In this document: positions 41,553 through 50,716 of the stretch, piece by piece
How positions within the stretch are numbered: the first letter of the stretch is position 1
Layout of the letters: each line of letters begins with the position of its first letter
Origin: Marmoricola sp.
GTDB taxonomy: Bacteria > Actinomycetota > Actinomycetes > Propionibacteriales > Nocardioidaceae
Direction: 5' to 3'
Length of the DNA: 53,957 nt
NCBI GenBank assembly: GCA_025965315.1
Contig: JAOPXD010000176.1
Span: 1-53,957 of the forward strand
Position numbers and translations under genes: made by a program
The notes under the pieces: generated by a model
The model's database searches: none
Told to the model about the DNA's origin: nothing
Seen by the model: the letters and a program-made list of their open reading frames with translations, nothing else

Positions 41553-42449
41553 CTAAGCGACCGAGGAAACCAGCGAGTGCGCGAACCTGACCAGGTGGGC
41601 AGCCACCAGGTCGGGGCGGGTGACCTGGGAGCAGTGCCCGCAGTCCTCGAGGACGACGAGCTCGGCGTTCGGCGCGAGCTCCTGGAGGACCGCAGCACCC
41701 GAGACCAGGGTCAGCCGGTCGTGGCCGCCCCAGATGATCAGGCAGGGCACGGTGATCGGGGTCCCGACCACGGCACGGATCTCCTGGAGCAGATCGGGAG
41801 CGCTACCGAGCACCCGCTTCACATCCGCACGGGTCCGGAACTGGGCGGCCGCGGCTCGCGCGATCCCGGGAAGTACCCGGGCCCCGCCTCCGGCGGCGGC
41901 CCACGCGAAGCTGGCCGCGGTGAGCCTCCGGAAGACGCTCATCGGCACGACCGGGACGAACAGCAGCGGGTTGAGCTGGTGGAACCGCTCCATGAGGTCG
42001 ACGAACCAGGCGTGCCCGTACCCCGCCGGAGAAACCGGTACGACGCCGGAGACACCGGAGTTCGGGTCCTGGCCGGCGCGGATCGCCAGGACGCCGCCGA
42101 GCGAGTTGCCCACGACGATCGGGGCCACCCCGTCGATGGTCCAGTGCTCGACAGCGGCGTTGACGAAGCTGTCGAGCTGCGGCAGCGAGGGGCCGGAGTC
42201 CGCAGGCTCGGCCTCGCCGTACCCGGGGAGGTCGAGGGCGACCGCGTGGCAACCCGCGACGGCGAGGTCCGCGAGCACCGGGGACCAGGTACCTGCGTGG
42301 TCACCGAACCCGTGCAGCAGCAGGAAGACAGGTCGGCTGTTCTTCCCGGCCCCGGCGCTGACCTCGAGCGCACGGGTCCGCCACCGGGCGAGCGTCGGGT
42401 AGCTGACCACGACGGTCCCCGACAGAGGCTCAGAAAGGTTCGATGTCAC
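41553..42449 (-). CDS. Alpha/beta hydrolase
   Basis: A 298-residue alpha/beta hydrolase. The oxyanion turn LLLHGFGDHAG precedes the nucleophile elbow GNSLGG with Ser116, and the acid and base are Asp244 (GGHDRLT) and His272 (DCGHCSQ). Members are esterases, lipases or C-C hydrolases. The GTG start overlaps the Mce-associated lipoprotein gene by 20 bp, which makes it the last gene of the mce operon; a lipid esterase that releases or processes the imported ligand would fit. No signal peptide is visible. Confidence 0.88.
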   Translation of the reverse strand: MTSNLSEPLSGTVVVSYPTLARWRTRALEVSAGAGKNSRPVFLLLHGFGDHAGTWSPVLADLAVAGCHAVALDLPGYGEAEPADSGPSLPQLDSFVNAAVEHWTIDGVAPIVVGNSLGGVLAIRAGQDPNSGVSGVVPVSPAGYGHAWFVDLMERFHQLNPLLFVPVVPMSVFRRLTAASFAWAAAGGGARVLPGIARAAAAQFRTRADVKRVLGSAPDLLQEIRAVVGTPITVPCLIIWGGHDRLTLVSGAAVLQELAPNAELVVLEDCGHCSQVTRPDLVAAHLVRFAHSLVSSVA

Positions 42450-42966
42450 TGATCTTCCACGTTCCCTTCACCTGGACCATGCTCACGTGCACCCGGTTCT
42501 GGCTGACGTTGAGCGGATCGCTGGCTTTCTTGTCCTTGCTGGAGACGAGCACCTGGTCCAGGAAGATCAGCACCAGGGCGTGGCCGTCGTGCACGGGCCC
42601 GATGATGCCGGCGCCCCGGACCAGCGCACTGGTGATCGCCTGCTTCTGGATCGCCATCGACCGGGTGGTGGCGTCGAACGTCCTGGTGAAGGTGCTCGCG
42701 AACGACGAGGTCATCAGCGCGGTCGCGGACTTCTCGGTCTTGTCGAGCGAGCGGTAGTCGTAGGAGAGCGCGACCGGGAGGGCCTTGGTGGCCGCCTTCA
42801 CCGCCGAGACCGCATCGGCGTCACCGACGGTGCCGACCCGGTAGCTGCCGTCGGCGTTGAGCTTCGGGGTGATGTTCGGAGCATCCGCGGACTTCCCGCA
42901 GCCCGCGACCCCGATCAGCATCGCGGCCACGACGACGAGCACGGCGCGAGTCCTCACCGCGATCAC
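42430..42966 (-). CDS. Mce-associated lipoprotein (second)
   Basis: A 178-residue protein with a lipoprotein signal (LIGVAGC, Cys23) and a small cone-fold-like domain (YDYRSLDKTEKSATALMTSSFAS, later VSMVQVKGTWKISDIEPF) that is typical of Mce-associated membrane proteins. These are encoded at the 3' end of mce operons and are thought to stabilise or regulate the Mce complex. The start is a GTG at 42966 with a GTGA overlap with the gene before it. It shares the fold with its upstream neighbour. Confidence 0.85.
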   Translation of the reverse strand: MIAVRTRAVLVVVAAMLIGVAGCGKSADAPNITPKLNADGSYRVGTVGDADAVSAVKAATKALPVALSYDYRSLDKTEKSATALMTSSFASTFTRTFDATTRSMAIQKQAITSALVRGAGIIGPVHDGHALVLIFLDQVLVSSKDKKASDPLNVSQNRVHVSMVQVKGTWKISDIEPF

Positions 42967-43451
42967 CCGACCTGGTCCAGGCCGGAGACCAGCCAGTGGC
43001 CGCCGACCTTGGTCAGCAGGATCCGGGTCCGGTAGCGGTCCACCGAGTTGGTGCCGGCGTTCGCGCCAGTGGTTCCGGTCGACGTGGTCGCGTCCACCGA
43101 GACCAGCACCTGACCGCGGGTCTTGTCGAAGAATTCGACGGCGGCACCGTCCTTCGGGATCGTCGCGGTCACGACCAGCTTCTTGCTGGTGACCCCGTCG
43201 ACCACCTCGGTACGCCGGGCCGCGTACTGCTTCTTGAAGGTGCCGGTCGCCGAGGCGAGCACCCGGGCGACGTCGGCGTCGGCGTGCCGGTAGTCGAGGC
43301 TGAAGAAGTTCGTCGCCTCCTGGCGGGCCGTGACCAGCATGCCGGGATCGACCCCGTTGCCACCACCTCCGGAGAAGCCGGGTACCGAGCACCCGGCCAC
43401 TGCGAACGTGGAGAGAACGACCAGGACCAACCAGGTGCGTCCTGCGGTCAT
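42963..43451 (-). CDS. Mce-associated lipoprotein (first)
   Basis: A 162-residue protein with a lipobox ending FAVAGC (Cys21), a glycine-rich linker (GFSGGGGNG), then an NTF2-like domain: NFFSLDYRHADADVARVLASATGTFKKQY and a C-terminal WLVSGLDQVG. This is the common architecture of Mce-associated membrane proteins. The ATG overlaps the MceF stop by 4 bp, and the next Mce-associated gene overlaps it by 4 bp. The domain faces the cell exterior and may bind the Mce complex. Confidence 0.87.
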   Translation of the reverse strand: MTAGRTWLVLVVLSTFAVAGCSVPGFSGGGGNGVDPGMLVTARQEATNFFSLDYRHADADVARVLASATGTFKKQYAARRTEVVDGVTSKKLVVTATIPKDGAAVEFFDKTRGQVLVSVDATTSTGTTGANAGTNSVDRYRTRILLTKVGGHWLVSGLDQVG

Positions 43452-44842
43452 TCGGCGTCCTCCATCGGACTGTTCATCAGCCAGCCGAGCCCGGCGGACC
43501 CGGTCGGCGGCGGCGTGCTGCTGGAGCCGTTCACACGGTACGAGCCGTCCGGGCTGGCCACGACACCCGACACGGGATCGTAGAGCGCGAGTCCGTAGCC
43601 GGGGGCCGAACGGGGCGAGTCGGTGGTGTGGCCGATCACGTTCTGGGCACCGCGCACCAGCGGCGTGTTCGGGTCGTTCGGCTTCGCGGTGCACTGCGCG
43701 TTGTAGTTCACCGGGCTGTCCCGGGTCTCCTTCGGTCCGCCCTTGAGCGGCAGACCGTTCGGGGTGTACTTCGTGGTGCCCTGGTAGCCCTGGGTGCAGG
43801 GGTAGTACGGCGCGGTCGGCGGTAGCGGCAGCTGCAGCGAGAGGTAGGCGCTGTAGATCGGCCGGCCCTCGGCGTCGTACCGGCAGGTGGCCTGGATCGG
43901 CTGGCCGGTCTTCGGGTTGTAGGAGCCGCAGCGGCGGACACCGGTAGCGCCCACCTCCAGCGCGTACGGGAAGACCACCAGGGTCTTGCGGATGCCCGCG
44001 ATGTTGTCGGCGCCCACCGTGGTGACCGAGACCAGCTGGTTCAGCAGCACCGGCAGGGCGGCCTGGTTGTCGGCCAGCAGGTTGCTCACCTGGGTACCGG
44101 CCCGGATGCCGTTGACGAACAGGCTGTCGAACGAGCCGTCGATGCTGCGCAGCTGGGCGGTGAGGCTGCCCAGCGACTTCAGGTACGACGCGGTCTGGTC
44201 GCCCTTGCCCACCTGGGTGTCGAGCACGGTGCTGGCCTCGTCGATCAGGGTGTCCAGGTTGTCGGCGTTGCCCAGCGAGGCCTTGGTCAGCCGGTCGGTG
44301 TTGTCGATGAGGTGGCCCAGGGTGCCGCCGACGCCGTTCAGGCCGGTGGAGAGCTCGGTCATCACGGTGTTCAGGTCCTTGGCCGGGATCGATCCGGCCA
44401 GCGAGTCCAGGTCACCGAGCAGCTTGGAGACGTCGATCGGCGAGGAGGTGTTGGCCGTCGTGATCACGTCGCCGCTGGCGAGGACCGGTCCGCCGGCGGT
44501 CCTCGGCTCCAGCTCGACGTACTGCTCGCCGATCGCGGACTTGTCGCCGATCGCGGCGGTCACGTCGCGCGGGATCTTGACGCCGTGATCCAGGGAGAGC
44601 ACCACGGTCGTGCCGGTTCCCGGCCCGGGGATGATCTTGCGCACCGAGCCGACCCTGGTCCCGAGCAGGTCGACGTCGGCGCGCTGGTAGATGCCGCCGG
44701 ACGTCTTGAACTCCGCCTTGACCTGGAACGACGGCGCGAACACCGTGCCGATGTGGAAGTAATTCACGGCGCCGTACGAGACGGCGAGGATGGTCACGAT
44801 CATGAAGACCACCAGCTGGATCCGGGTCAACCGTGACGTCAT
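43448..44842 (-). CDS. mceF: MCE family protein MceF
   Basis: A 464-residue protein with one N-terminal membrane helix (IQLVVFMIVTILAVSYGAVNYF) and an MCE domain beginning FQVKAEFKTSGGIYQRADVDLLGTRVGSVRKI. A long helical region follows (SKLLGDLDSLAGSIPAKDLNTVMTEL), and the tail is extended and cysteine-containing (about residues 330-464), as for MceF proteins. It is the last of six MCE proteins, which form a hetero-oligomeric channel across the periplasm. The assignment to F rests on position and tail shape. ATGA overlap on both sides. Confidence 0.92.
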   Translation of the reverse strand: MTSRLTRIQLVVFMIVTILAVSYGAVNYFHIGTVFAPSFQVKAEFKTSGGIYQRADVDLLGTRVGSVRKIIPGPGTGTTVVLSLDHGVKIPRDVTAAIGDKSAIGEQYVELEPRTAGGPVLASGDVITTANTSSPIDVSKLLGDLDSLAGSIPAKDLNTVMTELSTGLNGVGGTLGHLIDNTDRLTKASLGNADNLDTLIDEASTVLDTQVGKGDQTASYLKSLGSLTAQLRSIDGSFDSLFVNGIRAGTQVSNLLADNQAALPVLLNQLVSVTTVGADNIAGIRKTLVVFPYALEVGATGVRRCGSYNPKTGQPIQATCRYDAEGRPIYSAYLSLQLPLPPTAPYYPCTQGYQGTTKYTPNGLPLKGGPKETRDSPVNYNAQCTAKPNDPNTPLVRGAQNVIGHTTDSPRSAPGYGLALYDPVSGVVASPDGSYRVNGSSSTPPPTGSAGLGWLMNSPMEDAE

Positions 44843-45987
44843 GACGTGCCCCCGAGCAACGAGTTGAGCAGGTTGCCGAGCCCACCGGTGATCGGCGCCA
44901 GGACCCCGGCGATCGGGTTGCTGGGCGTGCTGGCAGCGCCCGTCTTGGTGGTCGGCGTGCTGAGGGCGCCGAGCGGCGGCTTGGTGTTCAGCCCGAGCAG
45001 GTGGTTGAGCAGGTCGACGTCGACCTCGACGGTGCCGTAGAAGCCGGCGTAGTCGCCCTTGATCGTCGAGAGCGCGTTGCTCGGGAACGGGAAGGTCGCG
45101 ATCCGGCCGAGGGTGAGCGCGAGCTCACCGCCGGCCTTGCTCAGCTGGGAGAGCACCGGCGCCAGGTGCTTCAGGTCCGCGACCGTGTTCACCCGGGTGG
45201 CGTTGATCAGCGGAACGGCCGTGTCCGACAGGTCCGAGAGCTTCTGCAGCGTGGCGACCAGACGGGCGCGCTGGTTGTCCAGCACCTGGAGTCCGCCCGG
45301 GATCGAGTCCAGCGCCTGGGCGATCACCGTCTTCTGACGGGCCAACCGGGAGGTCAGGGCATCCAGCGAGACCAGCGACCGGGTGATGTCGTCGCGGTGG
45401 TCGTTGAACTTGGTGACGACCGTGTCGATCGCGTTGATGGTTCCGCCGACGTCAGATCCCGAGAAGGCCGTGTTGAGCTCGCGGGTGATCGTCTCGATGC
45501 TGCCCAGGCTGCCGCCGTTGAGCACCTGGGAGAGGGCCCCGAAGACCACCTCGACGTCCGGGTCGGACCGGGTGCTGCTGGTCGGCAGGACGGTGCCGTG
45601 CGCCAGCGTCCCGGTGGGCTGGGTACCGGCCGCCGGGTCCAGTGCCACGAAACGCTCACCGAGCAGGCTGGTCTCGCTGAGCGACGCGACCACGTTGGCC
45701 GGCAGGTGCACGGAGTCCTTGATCCGGCAGACCACCCGTGCCCGCAGCTGCTTGTCCAGGGTCACCGACTCGACGCTGCCCACGATGGTGTCGTTGGCGC
45801 GGCAGGTCTCCTTGGCGACCAGGTTCGTCGCGTCGGGGAGGATCACCGTCACGGCGTAGGTGTTCTTGCCCCCGATGGCACCGGGAAGCGGCAGGCTGTT
45901 GGCACCGTTGTACGCGCACCCGCCGGCGACGACAGCGAGCAGGACGACCGGAACGCCCCGTCGGTAGAGCTTGTCGAACCCCGTCAT
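44839..45987 (-). CDS. mceE: MCE family lipoprotein MceE
   Basis: A 382-residue protein. The signal sequence ends in a lipobox (VVAGGC, Cys24), which is the distinguishing feature of the E protein in actinobacterial mce operons (LprK-type). The MCE domain starts YAVTVILPDATNLVAKETCRANDTIVGSVESV. A helical stalk region (VEVVFGALSQVLNGGSLGSIETITRELNTAF) follows. Its ATG overlaps MceD by 4 bp and its stop overlaps MceF by 4 bp. Confidence 0.92.
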   Translation of the reverse strand: MTGFDKLYRRGVPVVLLAVVAGGCAYNGANSLPLPGAIGGKNTYAVTVILPDATNLVAKETCRANDTIVGSVESVTLDKQLRARVVCRIKDSVHLPANVVASLSETSLLGERFVALDPAAGTQPTGTLAHGTVLPTSSTRSDPDVEVVFGALSQVLNGGSLGSIETITRELNTAFSGSDVGGTINAIDTVVTKFNDHRDDITRSLVSLDALTSRLARQKTVIAQALDSIPGGLQVLDNQRARLVATLQKLSDLSDTAVPLINATRVNTVADLKHLAPVLSQLSKAGGELALTLGRIATFPFPSNALSTIKGDYAGFYGTVEVDVDLLNHLLGLNTKPPLGALSTPTTKTGAASTPSNPIAGVLAPITGGLGNLLNSLLGGTS

Positions 45988-47207
45988 TGCGGCCCCACCA
46001 TCATCGAGCGGAGCGAGGTGGCGCCGGCCTTCGGAGCCGTGACGCCCTGCTCGATCGCCTTGCTCAGCAGCGCACCGAGGTTGCCGCCGAGCGACGTCAG
46101 CGTCGAGCAGAAGGCCGAGATCTTGACCTGCTGGGCGGCCGGCAGCGCTGAGCACACGGCCTCCAGGGTGAAGCCCAGCTGGGAGTCGAGGTCGTCGGTG
46201 AGGGCACCGCGCAGGTCCGCCGAACCGGTCCGGCCCGCGAAGTTGCTCAACCAGGGCTTGCTGGGATCCCAGTTCGTCGGGATGTAGATGTCCGCCAGGC
46301 TGGTCAGACCGACCGGGGCGAGCTGGAGCAGCTGGGACAGCTCTTTCGTACGGCGTGCCAGCACCGCGGTCACGTCGGTGGTGCCCCGGATGCTGGTCCT
46401 GATCGCGGCCCGGTTGTCCTTGAGGAAGGTGTTGACCAGCCCGAGCGCCTGCTGGAGCTGGACCACCGAGGTGCTGATGTCGTCGCGCTGACCGTTCAGC
46501 TGGGCGCCGACCCGGGCCAGGTTGGTGACCAGGGCCCGGAGCTCGGTGTCCTTGCCGGCGAGCGTGCCGGTGAGCGCCGACAGGCTGGTCACGGTGGAGT
46601 TGATGTCGTCGCTGCTCCCGGCCAGGGTGCTGATCGCCCCGGCGAGCTGGCGGACGGTGTTGTTGAACGCGGCGCCGTGCCCGGTGATGTTCTGGGCCGT
46701 GGCGGTGACCAGCCGGGACAGCGCACCGTCCTTGTTGGCGCCGTTCGGGCCGAGCCCGGCGGCGAACTTGTCGAGTGCGGAGTAGGTGTCGTCGAGCTCG
46801 ACCGGCACGCCGGTCTGGTCGAGCCCCAGGTGCGCGTTGTCCGCCAACCGGGCGCCGGACTCGTAGGCGGGCGCGAGCTGGACGAAGCGGTCGCCGACGA
46901 TCGAGGGCGGCACGATCAGCGCGTGCACGTTCGTGGGCAGGTCGACGTCGCCGTTGTAGGAGATCTTCACCCGCACGCTGGTGCCGACGACCTTGATCGA
47001 GTCGACCTTGCCGACCGGGACGCCGAGCACCTTGACCTTCGCGCCGGCGTACAGGCTGGTGGTGCGGGCGAAGGTCGCGGTCAGGGTGCGGTCCTTGGTG
47101 CCGCCGCTGCGCACCAGCGTGATGCCCGCCAGCACCAGCAGCAGCACGACGGCGCCGGACAGGACGGCACGCGTGCGCGGTCCGAGGACGATCCCGAAGA
47201 TGCTCAC
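45984..47207 (-). CDS. mceD: MCE family protein MceD
   Basis: A 407-residue MCE protein. One N-terminal helix (AVLSGAVVLLLVLAGITLV) leads to the MCE domain LTATFARTTSLYAGAKVKVLGVPVGKVDSI, then an extended coiled stalk (residues about 120-330). The GTG start at 47207 overlaps the MceC stop as GTGA. A longer frame that extends upstream to 47339 lies within mceC. The position in the gene order identifies it as D. Confidence 0.92.
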   Translation of the reverse strand: MSIFGIVLGPRTRAVLSGAVVLLLVLAGITLVRSGGTKDRTLTATFARTTSLYAGAKVKVLGVPVGKVDSIKVVGTSVRVKISYNGDVDLPTNVHALIVPPSIVGDRFVQLAPAYESGARLADNAHLGLDQTGVPVELDDTYSALDKFAAGLGPNGANKDGALSRLVTATAQNITGHGAAFNNTVRQLAGAISTLAGSSDDINSTVTSLSALTGTLAGKDTELRALVTNLARVGAQLNGQRDDISTSVVQLQQALGLVNTFLKDNRAAIRTSIRGTTDVTAVLARRTKELSQLLQLAPVGLTSLADIYIPTNWDPSKPWLSNFAGRTGSADLRGALTDDLDSQLGFTLEAVCSALPAAQQVKISAFCSTLTSLGGNLGALLSKAIEQGVTAPKAGATSLRSMMVGPQ

Positions 47208-48307
47208 GGAGTCACCGCCGCAGGTCCGACCGGGAGACACGGCTTGTCGCTGTTGTTCACGGACTTGTTCAGCGCCGACAGGATCGGGTTCAGGATGGCG
47301 CCGAGCCCGATCGGCAGGTTCCCGTCTCCGTTCGTGCACAGGGCCAGGCCGTGCGGCGCCTTGATCGTGGTGTCGAAGAAGTTCCCGCTGCCGCCGACGT
47401 TCACGAACTCGCGACCGTAGACCGCGGCGACCCGGATCGTCTGGTCGAGGTTCGCACGGTTCGAGCGCAGTACCGCGAGCACGCCGTTCAGCTTGCGCAG
47501 GGCCGGTCCGATGGTGCCGCGGTTGTCCTTGACCAACCCGCTGAGCTGACGTGCCAACGCTCCGGTCCCGTCGATGATGTGGGTGATCGTCTCGCGACGT
47601 CGGTCGAGCTCGGCAAGCACCGTGTTGGTGTCGGTGAGCAGCTGGGCGATGTCCTTGTCCCGGTCCGCGACGACGCCGGAGACCTGGCTGGTGCGCTCGA
47701 AGAGCTCGTGGATCTGCTCGTCGCGCACGGTCACCGACTCCGAGAGCCGGGACAGGCCGCGCAGCGTCTGGGTCATCTGCGGTGCGGTCTTCGACAGCGT
47801 GGTGGCCAGCACGTCGAACGCCTTCGCCACCTCGCCGGTGTTGATCTGCTGCGTCTCGGTGGTGAGCTGCTGGAAGGCCGGCACGATGTTGACCGGTGTC
47901 GTGGTCCTGGCCAGCGGGATCACCGCGTCCTTGCCGAGCTTGCCGCCGCCGGACGGAGTCACGCTGAGGTAGTGCTGACCGAGCAGGGTCTTGACCTCGA
48001 TCCCTGCGGTCGTCGACCGTCCGAGATCGACGCCCTTGACGGTGAAGGTCACGATCGCGCGGGCGCGATCGCGGCCGGTGGCGAGCTTGATGCTGGTCAC
48101 GGTGCCGACCTTGATACCGGCGACCCGGACCTCCTCGCCGGAGACGAGCCCCGAGGCGTCGGTGAAGTCGGCGCGGTACTCGGTGCCGCTGCCGATCAGC
48201 GGCAGCCGCTGGAAGTTGATGGCCAGCCCGAGGACGACCGCGATCAGGACCATCCCGATCACGGCGATCCGGACGTGCTGGCTGTCAGTGCGTTCGGTGG
48301 CGCTCAT
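47204..48307 (-). CDS. mceC: MCE family protein MceC
   Basis: A 367-residue protein with an N-terminal helix (IAVIGMVLIAVVLGLAINF) and the MCE domain YRADFTDASGLVSGEEVRVAGIKVGTVTSI. The stalk is helical with many Gln, Asp and Leu (LSESVTVRDEQIHELFERTSQVSGV). The C-terminus has two cysteines (LCTNGDGN and KPCLPVG), which could form a disulfide outside the membrane. Overlaps of 4 bp join it to mceB and mceD. Confidence 0.93.
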   Translation of the reverse strand: MSATERTDSQHVRIAVIGMVLIAVVLGLAINFQRLPLIGSGTEYRADFTDASGLVSGEEVRVAGIKVGTVTSIKLATGRDRARAIVTFTVKGVDLGRSTTAGIEVKTLLGQHYLSVTPSGGGKLGKDAVIPLARTTTPVNIVPAFQQLTTETQQINTGEVAKAFDVLATTLSKTAPQMTQTLRGLSRLSESVTVRDEQIHELFERTSQVSGVVADRDKDIAQLLTDTNTVLAELDRRRETITHIIDGTGALARQLSGLVKDNRGTIGPALRKLNGVLAVLRSNRANLDQTIRVAAVYGREFVNVGGSGNFFDTTIKAPHGLALCTNGDGNLPIGLGAILNPILSALNKSVNNSDKPCLPVGPAAVTP

Positions 48308-49383
48308 TCGACACCCCCTCCGCAGACGGTGTCCTTCTCATCGGCGGCGGCGCCCACGTTGCCGAGGTTCACCGTGCCGTTGAGCAGGGTCAGGTTGAGC
48401 TGCAGGCCGCAGACGTAGAAGTTGAACCAGGATCCGTACGAGGCGGTGCGGGCGAGGGTGCGCAGGGTGAACGGGAGCGTCTTGAGCGAGTGGTCGAGCA
48501 CCTGGCGGTCGTCGTACAGGCTGCCGGCGACGCTGTTGAGCGAGCCGAGGCTCGACTTCAGGGGCGCCCGGATCTGCGCGATCGTTCCCGAGGTGGCGCT
48601 GAGCAGGTGGTCCAGGGACGGCAGGCTCGCACCGATCACCTCGCTGGAGTCGGCGAGACCCGACATCAGGTTGCGGAACTGGACGATCAGGCCGGTGAGC
48701 TTCTGGTCGCGCACCCCCACGGTCTGCAGGACGGTGTTCAGGTTGCCGACCACGCTGCCGATCACCGAGTCCTTGTCGGCGATGGTGTTGGTGAGCTGGG
48801 CGGTGCTGCTCATCAGGTTCGCGAGCGAACCGGACTCGCCCTGGAGCGCGCGCACCAGCTCGAAGCTGAACTCGTTGAGCCGGGCCGGGTTCAGCGCCCG
48901 GAACAGCGGCTGGAACCCGTTGAACAGCACCGTCAGGTTCAGCGCCGGCGCCGTCTGGGTGATCGGGAAGGTCATGCCGGTCCGGGCCGCGCCGCCGGTC
49001 TGCGGCTTCTCGTCGATGTTCAGGTAGCGCTGACCGACGATGTTCTCGTACCGCAGCTCGAGCATGGCGTTGGAGAAGACCGGGACCGAGGTGTCGACGC
49101 TGAACTCGATCCGCGCGACCTGGTGTCCGCCGGAGCTGATCAGCTTGAGGCCCTTGACGGAGCCGACCTCGACCCCGGAGACCCGCACCCGGTCCCCCTT
49201 GAAGACGCCGGTCGCATCGGTGAACAACCCGTAGAAGGTGCGCTGCGACTTCAGGCTGGTGTTGCCGATCAGGCTGCCGAGCAGCGCGATCATCAAGGTG
49301 GTGACCACCGCGAAGACGGCGACCTTGTAGACCGACGACGGGATCTTCGACTGCATCCTGATCTTGCTGGACCGCTGGCTCAT
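48304..49383 (-). CDS. mceB: MCE family protein MceB
   Basis: A 359-residue MCE protein. After a short basic N-terminus (SSKIRMQSKIPSS) comes a membrane helix and the domain YGLFTDATGVFKGDRVRVSGVEVGSVKGL. The N-terminal part of the stalk (ALNLTVLFNGFQPLFRALNPARLNEFSFEL) matches the conserved MceB segment. The C-terminus is also cysteine-containing (YVCGLQLNL, TVCGGGVE). Overlapping start and stop codons couple it to mceA and mceC. Confidence 0.93.
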   Translation of the reverse strand: MSQRSSKIRMQSKIPSSVYKVAVFAVVTTLMIALLGSLIGNTSLKSQRTFYGLFTDATGVFKGDRVRVSGVEVGSVKGLKLISSGGHQVARIEFSVDTSVPVFSNAMLELRYENIVGQRYLNIDEKPQTGGAARTGMTFPITQTAPALNLTVLFNGFQPLFRALNPARLNEFSFELVRALQGESGSLANLMSSTAQLTNTIADKDSVIGSVVGNLNTVLQTVGVRDQKLTGLIVQFRNLMSGLADSSEVIGASLPSLDHLLSATSGTIAQIRAPLKSSLGSLNSVAGSLYDDRQVLDHSLKTLPFTLRTLARTASYGSWFNFYVCGLQLNLTLLNGTVNLGNVGAAADEKDTVCGGGVE

Positions 49384-50711
49384 CGGGCCGTCACCCGCCC
49401 GTCGGCGAGCATCGGGGCGACCAGCAGGTCCGCGAAGCCGGGGACCTGGTTCTCAGGCACCCCGAGAGACTGCGCGGCGAGCGCCCGGGCGAGCGCCGTA
49501 CGCGCTTCCTGAACAGCCGCACTCGGGGGCTGGGTAGCAGTCGCTGCGGACTTCGCCGGTACGTCGATCGGGACGCCCTGGAGCGGCTCCGAGTTCGGGG
49601 CCGCGTCCTTGAGGGCCAGCACCTCGTCGGAGAACTGCGGGCAGTGCGGCGCCCAGCCCGGCACCGCGGTCGGGAGGTTCGCGTTGTTGCCGGTGCTCGT
49701 CGGGTTGCTCGGCAGGTCGGCCGGGTTCTTGTACGGACCGTTGTTGCTGATCACGTCGATGATCAGGTTCGTGAACGGGCCGCGGGCGCCGATCGACTGG
49801 TTGCTCAGGATGCTGAACGTGTGCAGGCCCTTGAGGAAGCACGGCAGCGCGCTCGAGTACTGGTCGAGCAGGGCCAACACGGCCTTGGACCGGCCGGAGA
49901 GCTGGATCAGGTTGTTGGCGTTCTGCGCGAGCACGTGCTTGGTCTCGGCCGAGGTCGCGGTCACCTGGTCCAGGAAGGAGCCGAACTGCTGCTGCTGCGG
50001 GATCAGCAGCTCCCGGCTGATCCCGGCCGCCGAGGACAGCAGCTTGAGCAGGTCCGGCGCGCTGTTCGCGTAGATGTCGGCGGTGGTGGCGAACTGGGAG
50101 ATGTCGTGGGTGAAGGTGTCCACGTGCGGGTCGACCTTCACCAGGAACGACTTGAACTGGTTGAGGGAGTCGGCGAGCTCGGTCCCGCGACCGTCGAGCG
50201 CCTCGGCCAGCGAGTTCAGGATGATCGAGAGCTTCTGCGGCTGGAGGGCGTCCAGCACCGGGACCAGCTTGTTGAACACGGCCCCGATCTCCACCGAGGT
50301 GGTCGACTGGCGGATGACCCCGCCCGCGGCGAGCCGGGCGCTGTCGGGGCTCGCCGGCATCCGCAGGTCGACGAACTTCTCCCCGAACAGCGTCTTCGGG
50401 ATGATCGCCGCGTCGATGTTGGCCGGGATCAGGCCGAGCTTGTTCTTGTCGAGCGCGAGCTTGATCGTCGCCTCGCGGCCGTTGGAGCTGATGCTGCGCA
50501 CCTCGCCGATGCGCAGGCCCTGGAACTTCACGTCCGAGTGCTGGTTCAGCTCGAGCCCGGCGGCCGTGGTGGTCAGGGTGACCGAGGCCGACGACTGCCA
50601 GGGCAGGTTCTTCTCGAACGCCAGGATGCTGGTCCACACCAGCAGCAGGATCAGCACGATGTACGCGATCCCGGAGAGCGGCTTCGAGTGCTTGCGGACG
50701 GAGGTGAGCAC
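49380..50711 (-). CDS. mceA: MCE family protein MceA
   Basis: A 443-residue MCE protein, first of the six. The start GTG at 50711 (VLTSVRKHSKPLSG) is 5 bp after the YrbEB stop; an extended frame to 50753 overlaps YrbEB and is not used. A membrane helix (GIAYIVLILLLVWTSILAF) precedes the MCE domain (VTLTTTAAGLELNQHSDVKFQGLRIGEVRS). The C-terminal tail is long and Ala/Pro/Gln-rich (QPPSAAVQEARTALARALAAQ). MceA-F form the shuttle that passes lipid from the outer layer to the YrbE permease. Confidence 0.93.
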   Translation of the reverse strand: MLTSVRKHSKPLSGIAYIVLILLLVWTSILAFEKNLPWQSSASVTLTTTAAGLELNQHSDVKFQGLRIGEVRSISSNGREATIKLALDKNKLGLIPANIDAAIIPKTLFGEKFVDLRMPASPDSARLAAGGVIRQSTTSVEIGAVFNKLVPVLDALQPQKLSIILNSLAEALDGRGTELADSLNQFKSFLVKVDPHVDTFTHDISQFATTADIYANSAPDLLKLLSSAAGISRELLIPQQQQFGSFLDQVTATSAETKHVLAQNANNLIQLSGRSKAVLALLDQYSSALPCFLKGLHTFSILSNQSIGARGPFTNLIIDVISNNGPYKNPADLPSNPTSTGNNANLPTAVPGWAPHCPQFSDEVLALKDAAPNSEPLQGVPIDVPAKSAATATQPPSAAVQEARTALARALAAQSLGVPENQVPGFADLLVAPMLADGRVTAR

Positions 50712-50716
50712 CGGGA